Shown here piece by piece: positions 11,826 to 25,400 of a stretch of 64,000 nt of DNA. The notes under the pieces are model-generated. The model was not told the origin of the DNA. It made no database searches and was given only the letters and a program-made list of their open reading frames with translations. How positions within the stretch are numbered: the first letter of the stretch is position 1; every line of letters starts with the position of its first letter. The stretch comes from Diphasiastrum complanatum (Eukaryota; Streptophyta; Lycopodiopsida; Lycopodiales; Lycopodiaceae), in NCBI GenBank assembly GCA_029204225.1, contig CM055098.1, positions 51,921,957-51,985,956 of the forward strand, given 5' to 3'. The position numbers and the translations under genes were made by a program.

Positions 11826-14800
11826 CCCGTCAGTTGTTTAAGGTGATCACCTATTTCTCCATCAAGTTTACTTTTCTCTTTTTGGAATCGCTTAACCTCA
11901 CAAATACTGCCAATCATGATCTGCCAACATTTTTTCTTGGTTTAATGTCAATTTCCAAGCAAAAATACTTATAGAGGAATTGTTCATAGATGGAGACTTA
12001 ATTTCATCATTACAAGATACAGAGACTGTCTGAAGCTATGTTTTGTATGCAAAAGGCTTGTGCTAGATCTGACATTGGGGATTCCCTTGTGCCTTTTTTC
12101 CGCTATCTCCTAAAGCAGCTTACGACTCATGAGTCCGGAGCCAGACTCACCCATGCCGCAGCCTCAGCCTCAGCCTAGAACTTGGACGAAATGAAGTGCC
12201 GAGCTGCCGAAGCCAATCCCTTCCAACCTTTGTGGTTAGCTGGACTCTTTCTCTCCATTGATGGGATTGCGTTGAAGCCTTAAGTCAATCTCATTATGAA
12301 GTGCCTTCCACTAGATTGTAAGGGAGTTGATCAAGCTCTGCGTTCCTTTCTGTGAGGCTTGGCCTCTACTTTCACCTTATGACAATAAATGACCTTCTAC
12401 CAGAGCAGTACCCTATAAGATTTTTGTTACCTTTAGTCGATTCCTATATTACCAGTTTAGAGCCGCAGAAAGACTGTTTTCACGTTGTGTAATATCTAGG
12501 TCTTATCTGGTAGTGCAAAGTTGACCTTTGATTTTAGGCAGTTTCATAGTTTTCTGCAGACCATTCGGCTTTAAGTTCAGAATTTTCAGCAAGGGACCTC
12601 CAATATGAACTATCTATTAATGTTTTATGATGGAGCTCAAAACTAATTTGTTTGAAATCTTGTTCGCGATGAGTATGATTATTCACTAGGAACCCGAGTC
12701 AAATTTCGTTTCTGGAGCGTATTAGAGTTTTCTGCTTCAGATTTGAATATTTTGTCTTTTGCGTCAATATCAGATAAAACAGACAAGTGTCATCTGATGT
12801 AGTCACACTAAAAAACTTCTAGTGGGCAAGGCGATCCTATAGTCCATTCCTACCTTTGTGTGAGTAACAAAGCATTTCAGTCATAAAAGAATGCCATGGT
12901 CGTAGTGATGGATGCATCCGGAAAGATTGTAATCATCTGTTGAAGTGGTGAACCTGGTTTGATCTGAATAAGGCCTTTCAACTTCAGCAGAACCTTGAAA
13001 GAATATTGCCTTTTTAGTAGGAAGAAGTTATAGATTCATCCACCTGGAGTTATAACATTTTCAAGGTTGCACAATCATGCTTGGAAATTTGGCCTCATGA
13101 TAATACTTGGTAGAACAAATAAATTGCAGGCGATCTTTTAACTGTACCACCTACAGCTGTATTAGGTAGTAACAAAACTCTCTTAGCAATCCTGAAAAAT
13201 GTCATTATATGCACATGAAAGATTGTGAAATATGCATCTCCTAGCGATATCATGAAAATTGTTAGGTATGCTGCTGGAGGGCAGTTTCATCTTTTCTGGA
13301 ATAAGGCCCATTCAACTAACTTTGATCCTAGAATTGTAATTGCCTTCTTTACTTTTGAATAGAAATCATTTTCAGTGCACTCCTAAATAAGTTGAAGATG
13401 CTTTAGGGTTTTTCAAGATATATTGAAGGAATCAAATTTATATCATTCCAAATTGATTTGAATTAGAATGCTCGGACTTTCCTGGGTTTATTTTCTAGTC
13501 TAATAATTTGGATTTATAACCTATCGTTAGTTTAACCACGGCGCCGTAGGATAAACAGTGGCATTTCCAGCTGTCATGAACGTCTTATACTATATTAAAT
13601 GTAAATGTTCATACCTGTCCTGGATGGTGGAACACTCTTTGAACAGCATTTTGTTAAATGTGATACACTGGTGTAGTTGCATATTCTAACAGACTTACAG
13701 TGGCATAACGATTCCAACATAGAAAAAGCTGATATAACAGAAGTTCTCTACCAGTTCTATATAGCGTCTGAAGTAGAGTTATATCTACAAGGCCTAGTAT
13801 CACCCTTTAAAAAGTCTGGACCCTAGTCATTTCAATGACAAAGAATTGGACAGATGTGCTCAGACCCATGCACTTGTAACCTTGTTGCTCCAATCCATTT
13901 TTCTCCCTGATGCAAAGTGTAATGTTGATGGGACTGACATTCAAAATGTCATGTCAATTTTATAATCTTTTAACAAAAATACAATTATGCTCCTCTCAAA
14001 AGGATCAGTTTCTTGGGAAGGTGTCTTATATGAGTCAGTTTGGCCAGTTACAAAAAGCTGTGCCAGCTTCGTTAACCACTTTTGCTATTATGAGAACCCC
14101 TATTCATGTCTTGTTCAAGAATCAACCTATATTCATAGGTTTGGATGCATCTTGGTGGCCAGAACATGAACTAGCTGCCGTTTTATCATCTTTGTTGTGC
14201 CCCATCTTATGCTCGAGTTACTAGCATGCGAATTTTGTAGACAGTTGATGTGAAAGCTCAGATTAAGGACAAGCTCTGACAAATTTTCCCGAGTTAAAAC
14301 ATGAATCATGATGGTGAGTTTTTTTTATTGCGAATGGAAATTCTATAGAAAGTCTCTCATTTTGTCTTTTTAGCCATGGTAAGCAAATGTTTACCATGAT
14401 GTTTACTTGTTTTTACTCCAGGCTTGCCTTTGTCTTTATTCTTGTGGAACTTTGTCTATTCGTTCTACTTCTCTTTGCATGTCTAGCCATATTTTCTAGT
14501 GCTGGTTGCATGTTACGAGACATTTCTAATTTAGATATGACCTAGTGTCCAGAGAAAAAGGATATATGTCAAACGTCCAATATAAATTTGGACAGTTTTC
14601 CTTTTTGAAAGATTTTCCTATACATAGGCTATGTTGTGGAATTTTGAAGGAGGTTGTATGCACGTGATGTACACTTTAACACTTATTTATATTTATTGCT
14701 TGGAGCGGATTTTTGTCCTTAATTTTGGAATATGGGCGAACTTTTTGTGATTGCTGAAATGTGAAACCCAGAGGAGTGCAAGTTGACACTTTCATTATAG

Positions 14801-14954
14801 TTCAGCGATAAGGAGGAACTTGCTCCTAGATGTTTTATTACTGATGTTTAAGTGCTGTATATCTATGCGTTTTGTCCGGACTTTCATATTTTAGTTACTT
14901 ACCTGTAATTTTTCTTTTCCTTCATTTTCTGTTTCTCCTGAAAGTTTATTATAG
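11826..14954. other. No gene seen: KH 3'UTR and intergenic DNA
   Basis: The first few hundred bases presumably hold the KH 3'UTR; no poly(A) site can be assigned. The rest has only short chance open frames (the longest about 104 codons at 13910-14224, no recognisable domain). A short CAGCCT triplication occurs near 12160. Confidence 0.5.
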
Positions 14955-14962
14955 CCATAAAG
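14955..14962. repeat. Left 8-bp target-site duplication of the hAT element
   Basis: CCATAAAG, identical to the copy at 19574-19581. Confidence 0.9.
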
Positions 14963-14971
14963 CATAGGTGC

Positions 14972-15013
14972 ACCGCGATTCTGAATCGCGGTCAATATCA
15001 TGATTCTGAATCA
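14972..15013. repeat. Left subterminal palindromes of the hAT element
   Basis: ACCGCGATTC-T-GAATCGCGGT (14972-14992) is a perfect 10-bp inverted repeat with a 1-base centre. TGATTC-T-GAATCA (15001-15013) repeats the same GATTCTGAATC core nine bases on. Subterminal repeats are transposase-binding sites in Ac-like hAT elements; that role here is inference. Confidence 0.85.
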
Positions 15014-15624
15014 CGATTCGGAAAAATTCCAGAATCGTGCAGAACTGTTTTTTATTTGAATTTTTTTGGGCAATATGGGTCCGTTGCAGCGCGATCCGCG
15101 GGGGCTGCCGGTAGACCCCGGCCCCGACGGTAAGGCCTCTTCATGATTTGGCCTTCCAACTTCCTGAGTGAAAACAAACTTTTTGGTGTTTCGCACCCGA
15201 AACAGTCGGCAAACTACACAGCCAAATTTTTGAAACCATATGAAAATGCAGCCAGTTTTCTTAAACCATCTAATGATGTCCAGATTTCTAATCAATGTAG
15301 CCCGCAGCCATCTGAAACCAAGCAACAGATCTGCCTAACAATTACTTTTTTGATATCCTTTCACATGATACCCATATTGGCAACTATACAAAAGAAAAAA
15401 AATTTGTGTTCCGAGAAACCCTAACGGGAAATCCCGGATCGCGTTTCGGAACGCGGACTGCAACCTTGATATGGGTATCAGATGAAAGCTCCGATTAAGA
15501 GCATTTTTACTATGTAGTTTGCCGATTGTTTCAGGTGCAGGATGGTCCAATTTAGGTGCATTAACTCCCAGGTTTTTTTCATTCAATATAAAAACTTAAC
15601 AAAAAGATTTGTTCATTGTAGGAT

Positions 15625-15648
15625 TCTCTCTCTCTCTCTCTCTCTCTC
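15625..15648. repeat. (TC)n microsatellite
   Basis: Twelve TC dinucleotides inside the hAT element, near its left end. Confidence 0.95.
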
Positions 15649-15769
15649 AGATCACAACAAACAGAACAAAAACCATGTTTAATCATGCTGAACAAAAACC
15701 CTGCTGAACCATACTGAACCTTAAATGAAACATTTTTCAACCATATAGAAATGTTTTTCAACCATACTT

Positions 15770-18680
15770 GGCTCCTCCTCTATCTCCACATCAGGGTCCA
15801 CCAGCAGGTCAGCCAGGTCATCCCCCTGTGTCTCCGCCCCCATCTCCTCATCCTCCTCCGTATCCCCCTCAACCCACTCATCCTCCTCCTCATAGTCAGC
15901 CCCGAGCTCCTCTCTACCCTATGAGCCCTCATCCTCTCCCTCCTCAGCCCTATCCCTTTGCCTCTCTGACCTCCTCTGCCGCCGTAAAGTCCGTGCGTCG
16001 GCCTGTGCCTGTCTGTAGAACTCTCTATGGATCTCATCATTTATCTCCTCCTGCGTGGGTGGTGCCTAAGGAGCATCAGCTACCGAACCCACCAAGCAAG
16101 TGTCAGGGGTTCACCTGCAACCAAAAACAAGACATTGTTGTCAGGCAGGTATTTTGCAATTCACTGCATATTTCGAAAGCAATTCAATTTGTCAAAGCAT
16201 AGCAAGAAACAAGGGGTAATGATGTGACTCACCTCGAGCATCTAGCCCTCTCCTCGCGTTTGCCTCACATACACCAACCGCCTACACTGCTCGATGGATA
16301 ACCTGTTGCTCTTCTGCGTTTGATACAAGGCCCAGGTGTTCCAATTCCGCTCGCAAGCTCCTGTTGAACAGTCCTGTGCAAGGACTCTCTCGGCCAATCG
16401 TCGCAGGTCACCTGTGTTGTGCCCGTGGATGCACCACCATGTAACGGGCCTCAACTGATCCTCCCTCCACCGACTTTGCTCTCCATCGAAAGGCAATTGG
16501 AAGCCCTCAAATGTGAGCAGTTGGCGTGCAATATTAGCCAACATCGGACCTGTTGGCAAAAGATAAAACATGGCACGTGTAAGTCCCCTCGAATTCACAC
16601 ACTAGCAATGAATACACTACTGCAGTAACACTGCTACCAAGCGATTTCTCACACGTACCTGGTCCGGGCCATACGCGCTCCGTGTACTCCACCCATCTCC
16701 GGTGCAGCTCCGAATCGTCCCCCCCCTCGGCAGAGCGTCACAAGGGGTGCAACATGTGGGCTACGTCGTGGATGGGTCGGTGGAAGAAGTCCCATCTGGC
16801 TTGCCATATCTCCGAGATCTCGTCCTTCTTGCAGCAGACAAATTAAAATGATCAGTGCACCGTAGTATAAAAGAAATGCATCAAACTTGAGTGAGAAACA
16901 ACAAACTAGACACTGAAGAGTCATACCTGTGCTCGTCCAAGGGTGACGTCAGAATCGCCTCACCGATGCGGTCCATGAACTCGTAAATGAGACCGAGAGT
17001 GCACCCCTCACGGTCTACCAGACACAACACTCTGAAATGGGTAGAAGCACCCCAGTAATCTCCTCAGCTCGTGTCCAGAACTCATCACCGAACACAATGG
17101 ACCGGAAAAACGCCGCATGTGCGATGTCTCTAAAGTCTGCGACTGCCTCGCTGGAAACCATCCGCCACAATGCGTCCTTCACTACTATCAATCGCTCTAG
17201 CACCAAGAAGTAAAACGCAAAGCGTGTGGATGCTGGCTTCTTCAGGTTTAGGGTCGAGAAGGTGTGGAATAGGGCTAGCACACGCCTCTTCCTGATGACA
17301 AAAGTGACCAGGCGCATGGCCGTAAAAGTGATTTGCAACACATACATCCAGTAAAAAGTTTAGTAGTTGAGATGTGTTTAGTAGTATTGAGCAAGCGTCA
17401 AGGAAGAAAGCATAGCAAATGGAAAAAACTATACCTCTCTGATCCATGGAAGCGCACACAGGTCATGGATGAGCAAGTCTATGCAATGTGCAGCACAGGT
17501 TGTCCACACAATGCTGGGGTGCTCCCTCATCATAATCTCGCCCATCTGCTTGCAGTTTGAAGCGTTGTCAGTGACAACCTGAACCACATGCTCCACCTCT
17601 ATGTTAGCAATAACATCTCTAACATGCTCCCATATGAAGTCGGCCCCCCACCTCGAGTGGCATCCACGCCACGTAGGAATACTTTGCCGAGCGGGCAAGA
17701 AACTAAGATATTGATGACGGATCACCGACGAATGTCGGTCCATCCATCACTCAATACTGTGCATCCATACCTGCCACAAAACACCCATTAGCAACATGTA
17801 AAAATTGCGCTACCAGTAAACCCTAAACACATGCAAAGAGATAATAAAGACAAAGTACTTACGTCTGCCAAGCTGAGCGAATGGAACTCAGCTCCCGTGT
17901 GATGGTCTCCTCCTCCTGACGAAGCAACCTGCCTCGCAGTGCCTCTCGCCTGGGAGGTGTCCATGTAGCATCCACGGCCGCCATTTGCACAGAACTCCCT
18001 GAACACCCAAATGTCAGCAACAACAAAAGGAATGCCGCACTCGTAAAAGAACTGGGCAGGAAGTCTCGTGCACCGGGCCTGTTGCTCTCTCTGCCACCCG
18101 CATCAATCAAGGGTCTACTGTCTGGGCCTAACCCCTCTCTACTGTATATATGGCGCTTGTGGTCTAGTTGATGGTCGTGCCTTTGAACCAGGCCCTGCTG
18201 CTGCGGATGGAACTGAAGGTGCTGTACTAGGCCCTGCACCTGTACAATGCTCTGCCCGTGATGTACTAGGCCCTGCACCTGTACCATGCCTTGCTCGTGA
18301 TATACTGGGCCCTGTACCCGTGGTAGGTCCTGCCCGTGATGTACTAGGCCCTGTACCCGTCGTAGGCCCTGCCTGCCTGCCTGCCTGCCTGTAGCTGCCT
18401 CGTGCTACCTGTCCCTGTCTAGAACCTTGTGATGTAGCATCGGGCCCGTACATACTAGACAACCTTTGCATATCCTCATCAAAAATCCTGGGGCAATCAA
18501 ATATGCCCAATCCCCACCCATCTGGCCCTCTGACCCGCAGCAAGTGAGCCCTAACCCTGGTGAGTGATCTCGTGAAGTGAGCACTGCAATGCAAGCATCT
18601 CCATCTGCGGGTTCCTGTGCCATGATGTGTAGCCACATCCCCGTCGGTAAGCTCAACCTCGGCCCCGCACTGGCATCATA
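15770..18680 (-). pseudogene. hAT transposase, several exons, frameshifted
   Basis: Reading the minus strand from 18680 down: a BED-type zinc finger (WRCLHCSAHF, then HL near 18580), a repeat-rich Gly/Pro/Ser/Thr linker, then ECGIPFVVADIW near 18040. A frameshift near 17960 precedes PPRREALRGRLL, and SDGWTD near 17740 is followed by a stop. A further shift precedes the DUF659-like stretch QVVTDNASNCKQMGEIM (near 17560) and TTCAAHCIDLL. Next come RFAFYFLVLERLIVVKDALW (near 17200), MDRIGEA, an intron, WQARWDFFHRPIHDVAHML (near 16780) and the dimerisation region (WWCIHG, LAERVLAQDCSTGACERNW, near 16430). An acidic tail with one stop lies at about 16060-15770. At least two frameshifts and several stops make it a pseudogene. 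Confidence 0.88.
18226..18382 (-). repeat. 39-bp coding minisatellite in the hAT transposase linker
   Basis: The unit start ACTRGGCCCTG recurs at 18226, 18265, 18304 and 18343, an exact 39-bp period. It encodes a 13-residue repeat of the type GPSTSRAGPTTGT between the zinc finger and the catalytic part. The period is a multiple of three, so expansion kept the frame. Confidence 0.85.
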
Positions 18681-19545
18681 TCAACACGAGATCAAACCTA
18701 CAAGCAAAAATAAGCAAGCAAACGTTCAGTAGACAAAAATACACTGCATTGAACAACATTATCGAGCTCAAATAGAGCTCAAAATATCAGAGCACACATC
18801 ACAATAATTCCAATTCACACATCATAGCAAGTGCCAAAAAACACATGAGATTAGTGCGTGGGATTGAATAATTTCAGTATGAGCGATAACGGGCGACTGA
18901 CGTTAGCGTGGGAGTTTGTGCAGGCGTAAAGGAGTGCAGTATAGGCCTAAACCACGCCCACGATGCTCCACGCCTAAACCCTAAAAAACATGGAATTAGG
19001 GCATGGATATTGAAATTTGTGATATGGACGTAGACGGGCGGAACGGAGGTATGTGGATATGCATTCTAGGCTCAGACATCAGCTGAATCGGTTTCCCACA
19101 AGTCATTTCGTGAAAATGGCAAAAATACACAAGCATTTGGAATGTGGTGTTCAAATCTCGCCAGGCATGCCGTAACGGCTGAAACTGATGCCGTAGGAAT
19201 CATCGTGAGCATGAAGAAAGGTGGTCTAGAGCCAAACTACGCTCGATTTGGTTGCGTACAGCTCAATGTCAACACTTGCAAAAAATCAAGCCTACACTTA
19301 CCAAATATCGAAATCTGGTCGTTTCGCTCTCCACGAAGCTCAGATCCCCCTGGCACCGTGCACACCACTTCCGTATCGCCGAGTAGATGCCTGTCAACTA
19401 TCCACACGCCAAGATCCGACGCCTACAGCTCATCCAAAAAACATTTGCCGCCTCCTCTAGTAGCGCGGTTCTGCCCGCGAGGAGGCGGCCAAAAATTGCT
19501 ATATTCTGGATTTTTTCTTTTGCGATTCTGGCAACGTCGCAAATC

Positions 19546-19565
19546 CAGCGGATCGCGATCCGCTG
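19546..19565. repeat. Right subterminal palindrome of the hAT element
   Basis: CAGCGGATCGCGATCCGCTG is a perfect 20-bp palindrome lying 8 bases inside the right end. It includes part of the terminal inverted repeat. Confidence 0.88.
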
Positions 19566-19573
19566 CAACTGTG

Positions 19574-19581
19574 CCATAAAG
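19574..19581. repeat. Right 8-bp target-site duplication of the hAT element
   Basis: CCATAAAG, identical to the copy at 14955-14962. Confidence 0.9.
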
Positions 19582-22234
19582 TCCCCTTTTTGAGTCCTGT
19601 TTTTGGGATTTTTGTTGTTAATTGCGCTATTAAAGGGTTTGATTAGTATTTAAGGGAGAGCGAATACCTTACTGCAACCTCTGTGACAGGCCCTTCATTT
19701 AAGGGTGTTGGACCCTTAATGTATCTTGTCCAGGTACATCAATCCTCTACTACCCTTGGATGAGAGGGGTGCCCTTACTGTTATGGCAGTCTTAGCTGGC
19801 AGTGGTTGCTTGCTATTGCCATTTTCTACCCTCCATTATAGTGTGAGCTTCTTCTTCCCCATCATGAAGAGCTAAAACACTTAACAATAGAGCTTCACAT
19901 ATTTTCCCAAAAATGACCAGCAAATAAAAGGTCACAGGTGAGAAGGCCTTGAGTGTTTGAACACGTGCCTAGACAAAGGCATCTATTTCTTTCTTCCTAG
20001 ATGTGTTATATAGAGTTTTAAAAAATTGCTGTTTAGGAGAAGGTAGCAAACTTTTATATGTGCTAGGGTTTCAGTTCTATGTGATGTTTTTTAATTGGTA
20101 AATATGAAATCTACAATGGATCAGAATCTTAATGGCAGCATACATCCTCTCAACATTGCCTGAAACTTAATACCTCAAATATCACATCTTCCTGTTTGAT
20201 TGTTGATTCATTGAATCTGAAATGAGATTTTATGGACTTTCTCAGGAACTTATTTTGGTTATTTCATGCATCCATGTACTAGACCCGTTTTTGAAGATGT
20301 TCACAAAATGCGAACTTGGTTATGATAGTTGTTACATTTGCAAAGAGTGTATATTTAAGAGCATGTTCGAGTGGACTTCCCTAAATAGGTGTTAGAAAGC
20401 CCTAAGTTGTCCTGTGCTCTTTGCCCTTTTATGCTGAAGTCTTACTTCAGGAACCTTTATCTATGCTCAACCAAGATAGAACGAAGAGCTTTGTGAAGGA
20501 AAACTTTGAAGATATTGCAATGTTTGGAAACTCATGCCGAGTGTAAATTGTATTGTGAAATGAATGCAATTAACTTATGTGATTAGAATGTGAATAACAA
20601 CTAATGAATGAAGAACACATCAAAATACAACATCAAGAGTGCATGCAAATTGTAAACTGGAAATCCATTGCAGCACATATTACATGGCTAGCAAACACAA
20701 GCTGATAACTGGGACATATCACTTTTGAAATTACATGCCTTGTTTATTTTCAAATTGTAGTAAGCTGCTTGAATCATCTCAGGTATGAGTGAAGATATAG
20801 TTGTACACTATCTTTGCAGTTTGTCAGTTTTCTTTTTTTTAAAGAAAACTTCGACTATCATACATAATGGTCTAGACAACTTCTAGGCAATGATGGTTGG
20901 AAGATTTTAACCTCCATGCTCTAGGATTTGAGGTGAATTTGATTTTCCACTAAGCTATAATCATGGATACTTGGTTTGAATGAAAGAGATAGCCAATCCT
21001 CTTGGTTCTGGCGCTGTGAATTGTGCTAGCACGTGCGTGTGCTTTCAAATGGAACTTTGTTCCCTTTTGTCAATGCTGCAAGAAAGTGAGTTAATTCTCT
21101 ACTTACCTTAGTTGTCAATACGGTAGGTCTCTCAGATGAGGAAAAAGAAATATATCTAATTAGAAAAGGTGTTTTGTCATGCTGCACCAATCAAACTTTT
21201 TTGGATTAAAAATGGCTTATATTTTAAATAGTATATATGGTTGTTTATAGCTCGATACTGTAAGAACTCTGGATAGTACTGGTGAAGTTTTGCATTATTG
21301 AACATATATTTTTAGTTAGTCATTTTGTGTTATGAGTTCCCATTTTCTTTTAGACTGCTCATAAATTTCTTATATGAGACGCGCTTTTGGGTAGGGCTTC
21401 AAATTGGTAGCATCCTTTTGAAACTTGAATGTCTAATCTTATGAAAAATTCATATTCCTCTATGGTTATATTGCATCTAAGTCACTTTCACCTAACTATG
21501 TTCAAAAGTGCTTAATGGTATTTGTGATAATTGACAATCATATTAGATGCTACTATATGATAGTTAAAGTAAAAAGATTAAAATTGTCAAACTCAAAGAA
21601 AAATGTCGCATGTGGACAATTAAGAAATAACCATGAACTCTCCCAAAAAATATTTCGAACTTGTATGTGGATGTGCTCAAATCTTTGGTAGTGGGAAGAG
21701 GAACTATGAGTTAAAGGGAGTCAAATTCTAAAAGGAAGTCAGAAAGTAAATTGAATCAATTGAAAGAAACCATTGAAGCTCTATTGCACACATCCTTTGT
21801 CAAAAGAACTATCAGGCCTTGGAATTGTTATTGTAAAAATGATGCTATTTAAATTGGTTGAATACTAGCAATGATAGGCTTAAAAGCAATTTGAAAATAT
21901 GATTTCAAACATATACATTTTCTCGTGTCCCCTTATATCTAATAGCATCCTCATGAGAAACAATTGACTCTAGATGATATTTTCTATGAAAAATATGTTT
22001 TGTGAATTGTTCCAATATAAAAAAATAGCCCTTTCTTTTGGTTTTAATATCCTATGTTCACGTTCACAAGCTCAATTTGATATCTTTAATTTATTTTGAT
22101 AACAATCTGAGTTTGGATATATTTTGCAGGTTCTTTGATAAGTAAAATAGAGGCTTATAGTGGTTTGCTGAATTGTAATAGCCAAATTTATTAACAATGC
22201 AATATTTAGGAATTGTGAATAAAGTCCAATTGGC

Positions 22235-22420
22235 GTGAAGCCATAGAAAGGTCGACTTAGCTCAAGAAAAGCACTGATCACATTTGTACATCGCAACAAA
22301 AACTTGGATCTAAGAATAGATTTAGGACATAAATGATGGTGAAGCCATAGAAAGGTCTATAAGAAAGCATTGATCACATTGCAACGAAAACATGGACATA
22401 AATGAAAAAAGAGTCAATCT
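22235..22420. repeat. 104-bp imperfect tandem duplication
   Basis: GTGAAGCCATAGAAAGGTC occurs at 22235 and again at 22339, and the following GCAxTGATCACATT and ACATAAATGA motifs also recur, so two units of about 104 bp lie head to tail with small deletions. Confidence 0.8.
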
Positions 22421-25400
22421 CTATTGGGTGGTATCAATGTTAGTTGTAAATTTAATAAATCACTTATTTGGGATATAAATAGCTCGTTGTACATTATGGA
22501 CAAACATGTGATGTCAAATAAGTATGGCCCTTTTTGTATGTGTTTGTACTTGGATTTTAAAAAAAAATGAGTTTTTGGTATGTAAAGTTTTAAATTTATG
22601 GTGTAATAGTATCAACTTGGCATCTTGAATCGATAGATTCATGGTATGGGATTAAGAACCTTGTCCCACGTGTTCCATGGCATTGGTCTACAATAGAGAA
22701 TGTGGAGAATTGTGTTGCGGAAAGTTCTTGTGAGCCTCTATGCCCTTCTCAATTGAACCTTAAAGCTTGCATAAGCATGATGTTTGAAAGAGTGGGAAAA
22801 TTCATGTTGAATGTTCAAGGATGACATTTAATATATTATCACTTTCAAAACATTGTTGCATCACTCAAAATCTATATTATTAATTTTGCAATTATAAAAC
22901 TAAGATATTTTTGGGCATTTTTTGAAACATAGTCTAATATTGTTTATATATCTTTAGAGATTGCTTTGCACACTTCAAAGGTGGTAGATAGAAAACATAA
23001 AGTTCTCATTGGGAGTTTTGACCACAAGTTGGAACATTGGGCATTAAAAAATATCTCACAGTATTTTGACTCTCTACATGCTCTTTTACTCGTTATGTTT
23101 AGACATGGCATTGAATATTCATATCCTGTTGTCTAGTTCCAATCGACTCCTAGAGGCTCGTTGAAATCTAGCTTTAATGTTTAGAATTAATTTTTGTTGT
23201 CGTCAAACTTATATATGTAGAGTTAGTTGGATAGAAACTTAATGCTCACTTATAATTTAAGGTTTTTATTTAACATGCTCACATGCAAGCCTTGAGGCTC
23301 GTTTTTTTTTCTGTAGACTTGTCGTCTTTAATGTCAATTTGGTTATGCTTTTAAATGTCATCATTAATGGATCTGCAACACGCTAGTTTTCCTACATGAT
23401 GAGCTTTGTTTTATATGCACCATAGGTTGCCTTTTGTCTTGTAGTACCACACTTACTTTGAAACTATTCTCTTTTTTTCCTTAGCTGATCATCAACCCAT
23501 ATATTCACTTTCTTTAGATTCGCATTATTTTTGCAACTTGTGACCCCTATTGTGGCTTGTTATGAGCTTTCATTTTTGCATTTAGTTTTCAAACAAACTT
23601 TTCATTCTACAAGGTTGGTAGGGACATGCTTCTATGATGCCCTATAGCCACTTTGTGAATAGTTATTTATTCTTCCATGACCATGGCATCAATGTAGCTC
23701 TTTTGCGTTCTAGAATTTCAAGAAGAGATTTTTGGTGGCTCTACTATTCAATTTTACTATGATCTAGCTAGTTTTTCCATTCATAATTTCTTGTCTTTTA
23801 TGACATTCTTGGCTTCCTCTAATGCTCAATTAACACTTCACATTTGTTATCAAATTTACTCATTTCACATTATTGCTACACTCTTGCAAATGACTTGAAA
23901 CTCTTTAGCATTGTATATCTCTTAAAGACAATTTTTAAAAATTACGAGTTTTGCTTTGAAGTCAAAATTATGACTGTTCTTCAAAATTATGATTCTTCTT
24001 CAAAATTATGTGTCTTTCCCTATGCTTAAAAAACTTGATGGAAACATACATTTCATTTCGTCTTCCATTGCACATACATGAAGTGTTAGTTTTCTTCAAC
24101 TAAATTCTTCACTTCAAAAATCAACTAGTAATTTTACTAACTAATTTTACTTAGTCATTTGTGCAGGTAAATTTATGTGATATATTTTAAGTCTTATATA
24201 TTGCTTTTTCAAAGCATGAGGTGTACTTCAAAAGCTTTGAACATATGTCGATCATAATGAAGCATGCTACCAAATGAGTTGGGTGGAGGACAATTTCATT
24301 TGGGGTTCAACTCCCCACCAACTCCATAGCTTGAATTTAAAATCATGCTAATTCATAAGGACATACGTTTGTGCATGTGACTTACACCTACTCTAGGGCA
24401 TTGAAAATACAAGTAGGGATGTTGTAGCATTTGGTCCACAATGAGCATGATGAAGTTGACAGTCTAATGCTTTGTAGGTAGACTCCATAGGTTTGAAGAT
24501 TGCAGTCTCCTTTGTTATGTTAGGTAGTATCCTATATATAATATGAATACAAATCCTTTTGCTTGATGTTGAGCTTCTTCCGTCCAACTCCTTAGCATGA
24601 GCTTGGCATGCATTTTTATTGCCGATGTTGGGCTTTCCTTCAACTCCTTAAGTTCGTACTTAGCATAATATCTTTTTGCTCTTAATTTATTTAGCTCCAT
24701 CATTAACATAATATCTTCTTTCTTTTAATTTAATTAGCTCCATTATTCTCACACTTGTTTCATAGTGATGTTGTGCTCCTCTTTTGTTGACAAGACATAC
24801 AGCAACCAAACATTCCTTCATATACATTGTAGTTTGTGTCATTTTGTGCAAGTTCTTTCACCGTCTTATTAACTTGAAGTCTTTCACAACATGCTCGAGA
24901 TATTTTTACATGTGCCAACTATATACTTGGAATAATATTTTACACTTTTGGCTTCAATTTTTCTCATGTACAATAGCCATTGCATTTTGGTTAAGATGTT
25001 TTGGAGGTTAACTTTGAACAATTTTCTTTCATTTCTTCGAGTGCCAAATTCTATTGTTCACATATGCTCATTTGGTAAGCTTTATTTCCTTGTGAAGAAA
25101 AAAAGTAGAATTGATAACCATTTTTTAGGATTTTCGTATCGTGCAAGTTCTTCCACTCTCTTACGAACTTTAACTGCCTTTAAAGTAGTATAGTCTTGTT
25201 GACATAGGCAACTCTATTAATTTTTGTTCATGTTTATGTACTTTCAAGAGTTGATCATTGACATGGTTTACTTTCAAAAACACATTTCTAGTTTTTACAT
25301 ATGATTGTCCATCCTTACATAATAGTCAAGACAATCACCATATTTTGATATCACTCAAAGACAAAAAAAAAAATAACTGGAGAAATTTGAAGTCAAAATG

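Larger units (their letters stand above)
14963..19573 (-). mobile_element. hAT DNA transposon, 4.6 kb, with intact ends and decayed transposase
   Basis: An 8-bp duplication CCATAAAG flanks the element perfectly (14955-14962 and 19574-19581), the length expected for hAT. The ends are imperfect inverted repeats: CATAGGTGCACCG on the left against CACAGTTGCAGCG (reverse complement of the right), 10 of 13 identical. Palindromes lie just inside each end. The minus strand carries a hAT transposase with BED-type zinc finger, DUF659-like region and C-terminal dimerisation region, but with frameshifts and stops. The termini look good enough for mobilisation in trans; the transposase does not. Confidence 0.92.

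Noticed and set aside
13910-14224. A 104-codon open frame downstream of the KH gene
   Set aside because: No homology recognised, AT-rich intergenic setting, and no splice or promoter support.
24393-24709. Small minus-strand frames with Lys/Glu-rich helix as a gene
   Set aside because: Too short, broken by stops, and without any family signature; possibly old transposon DNA.
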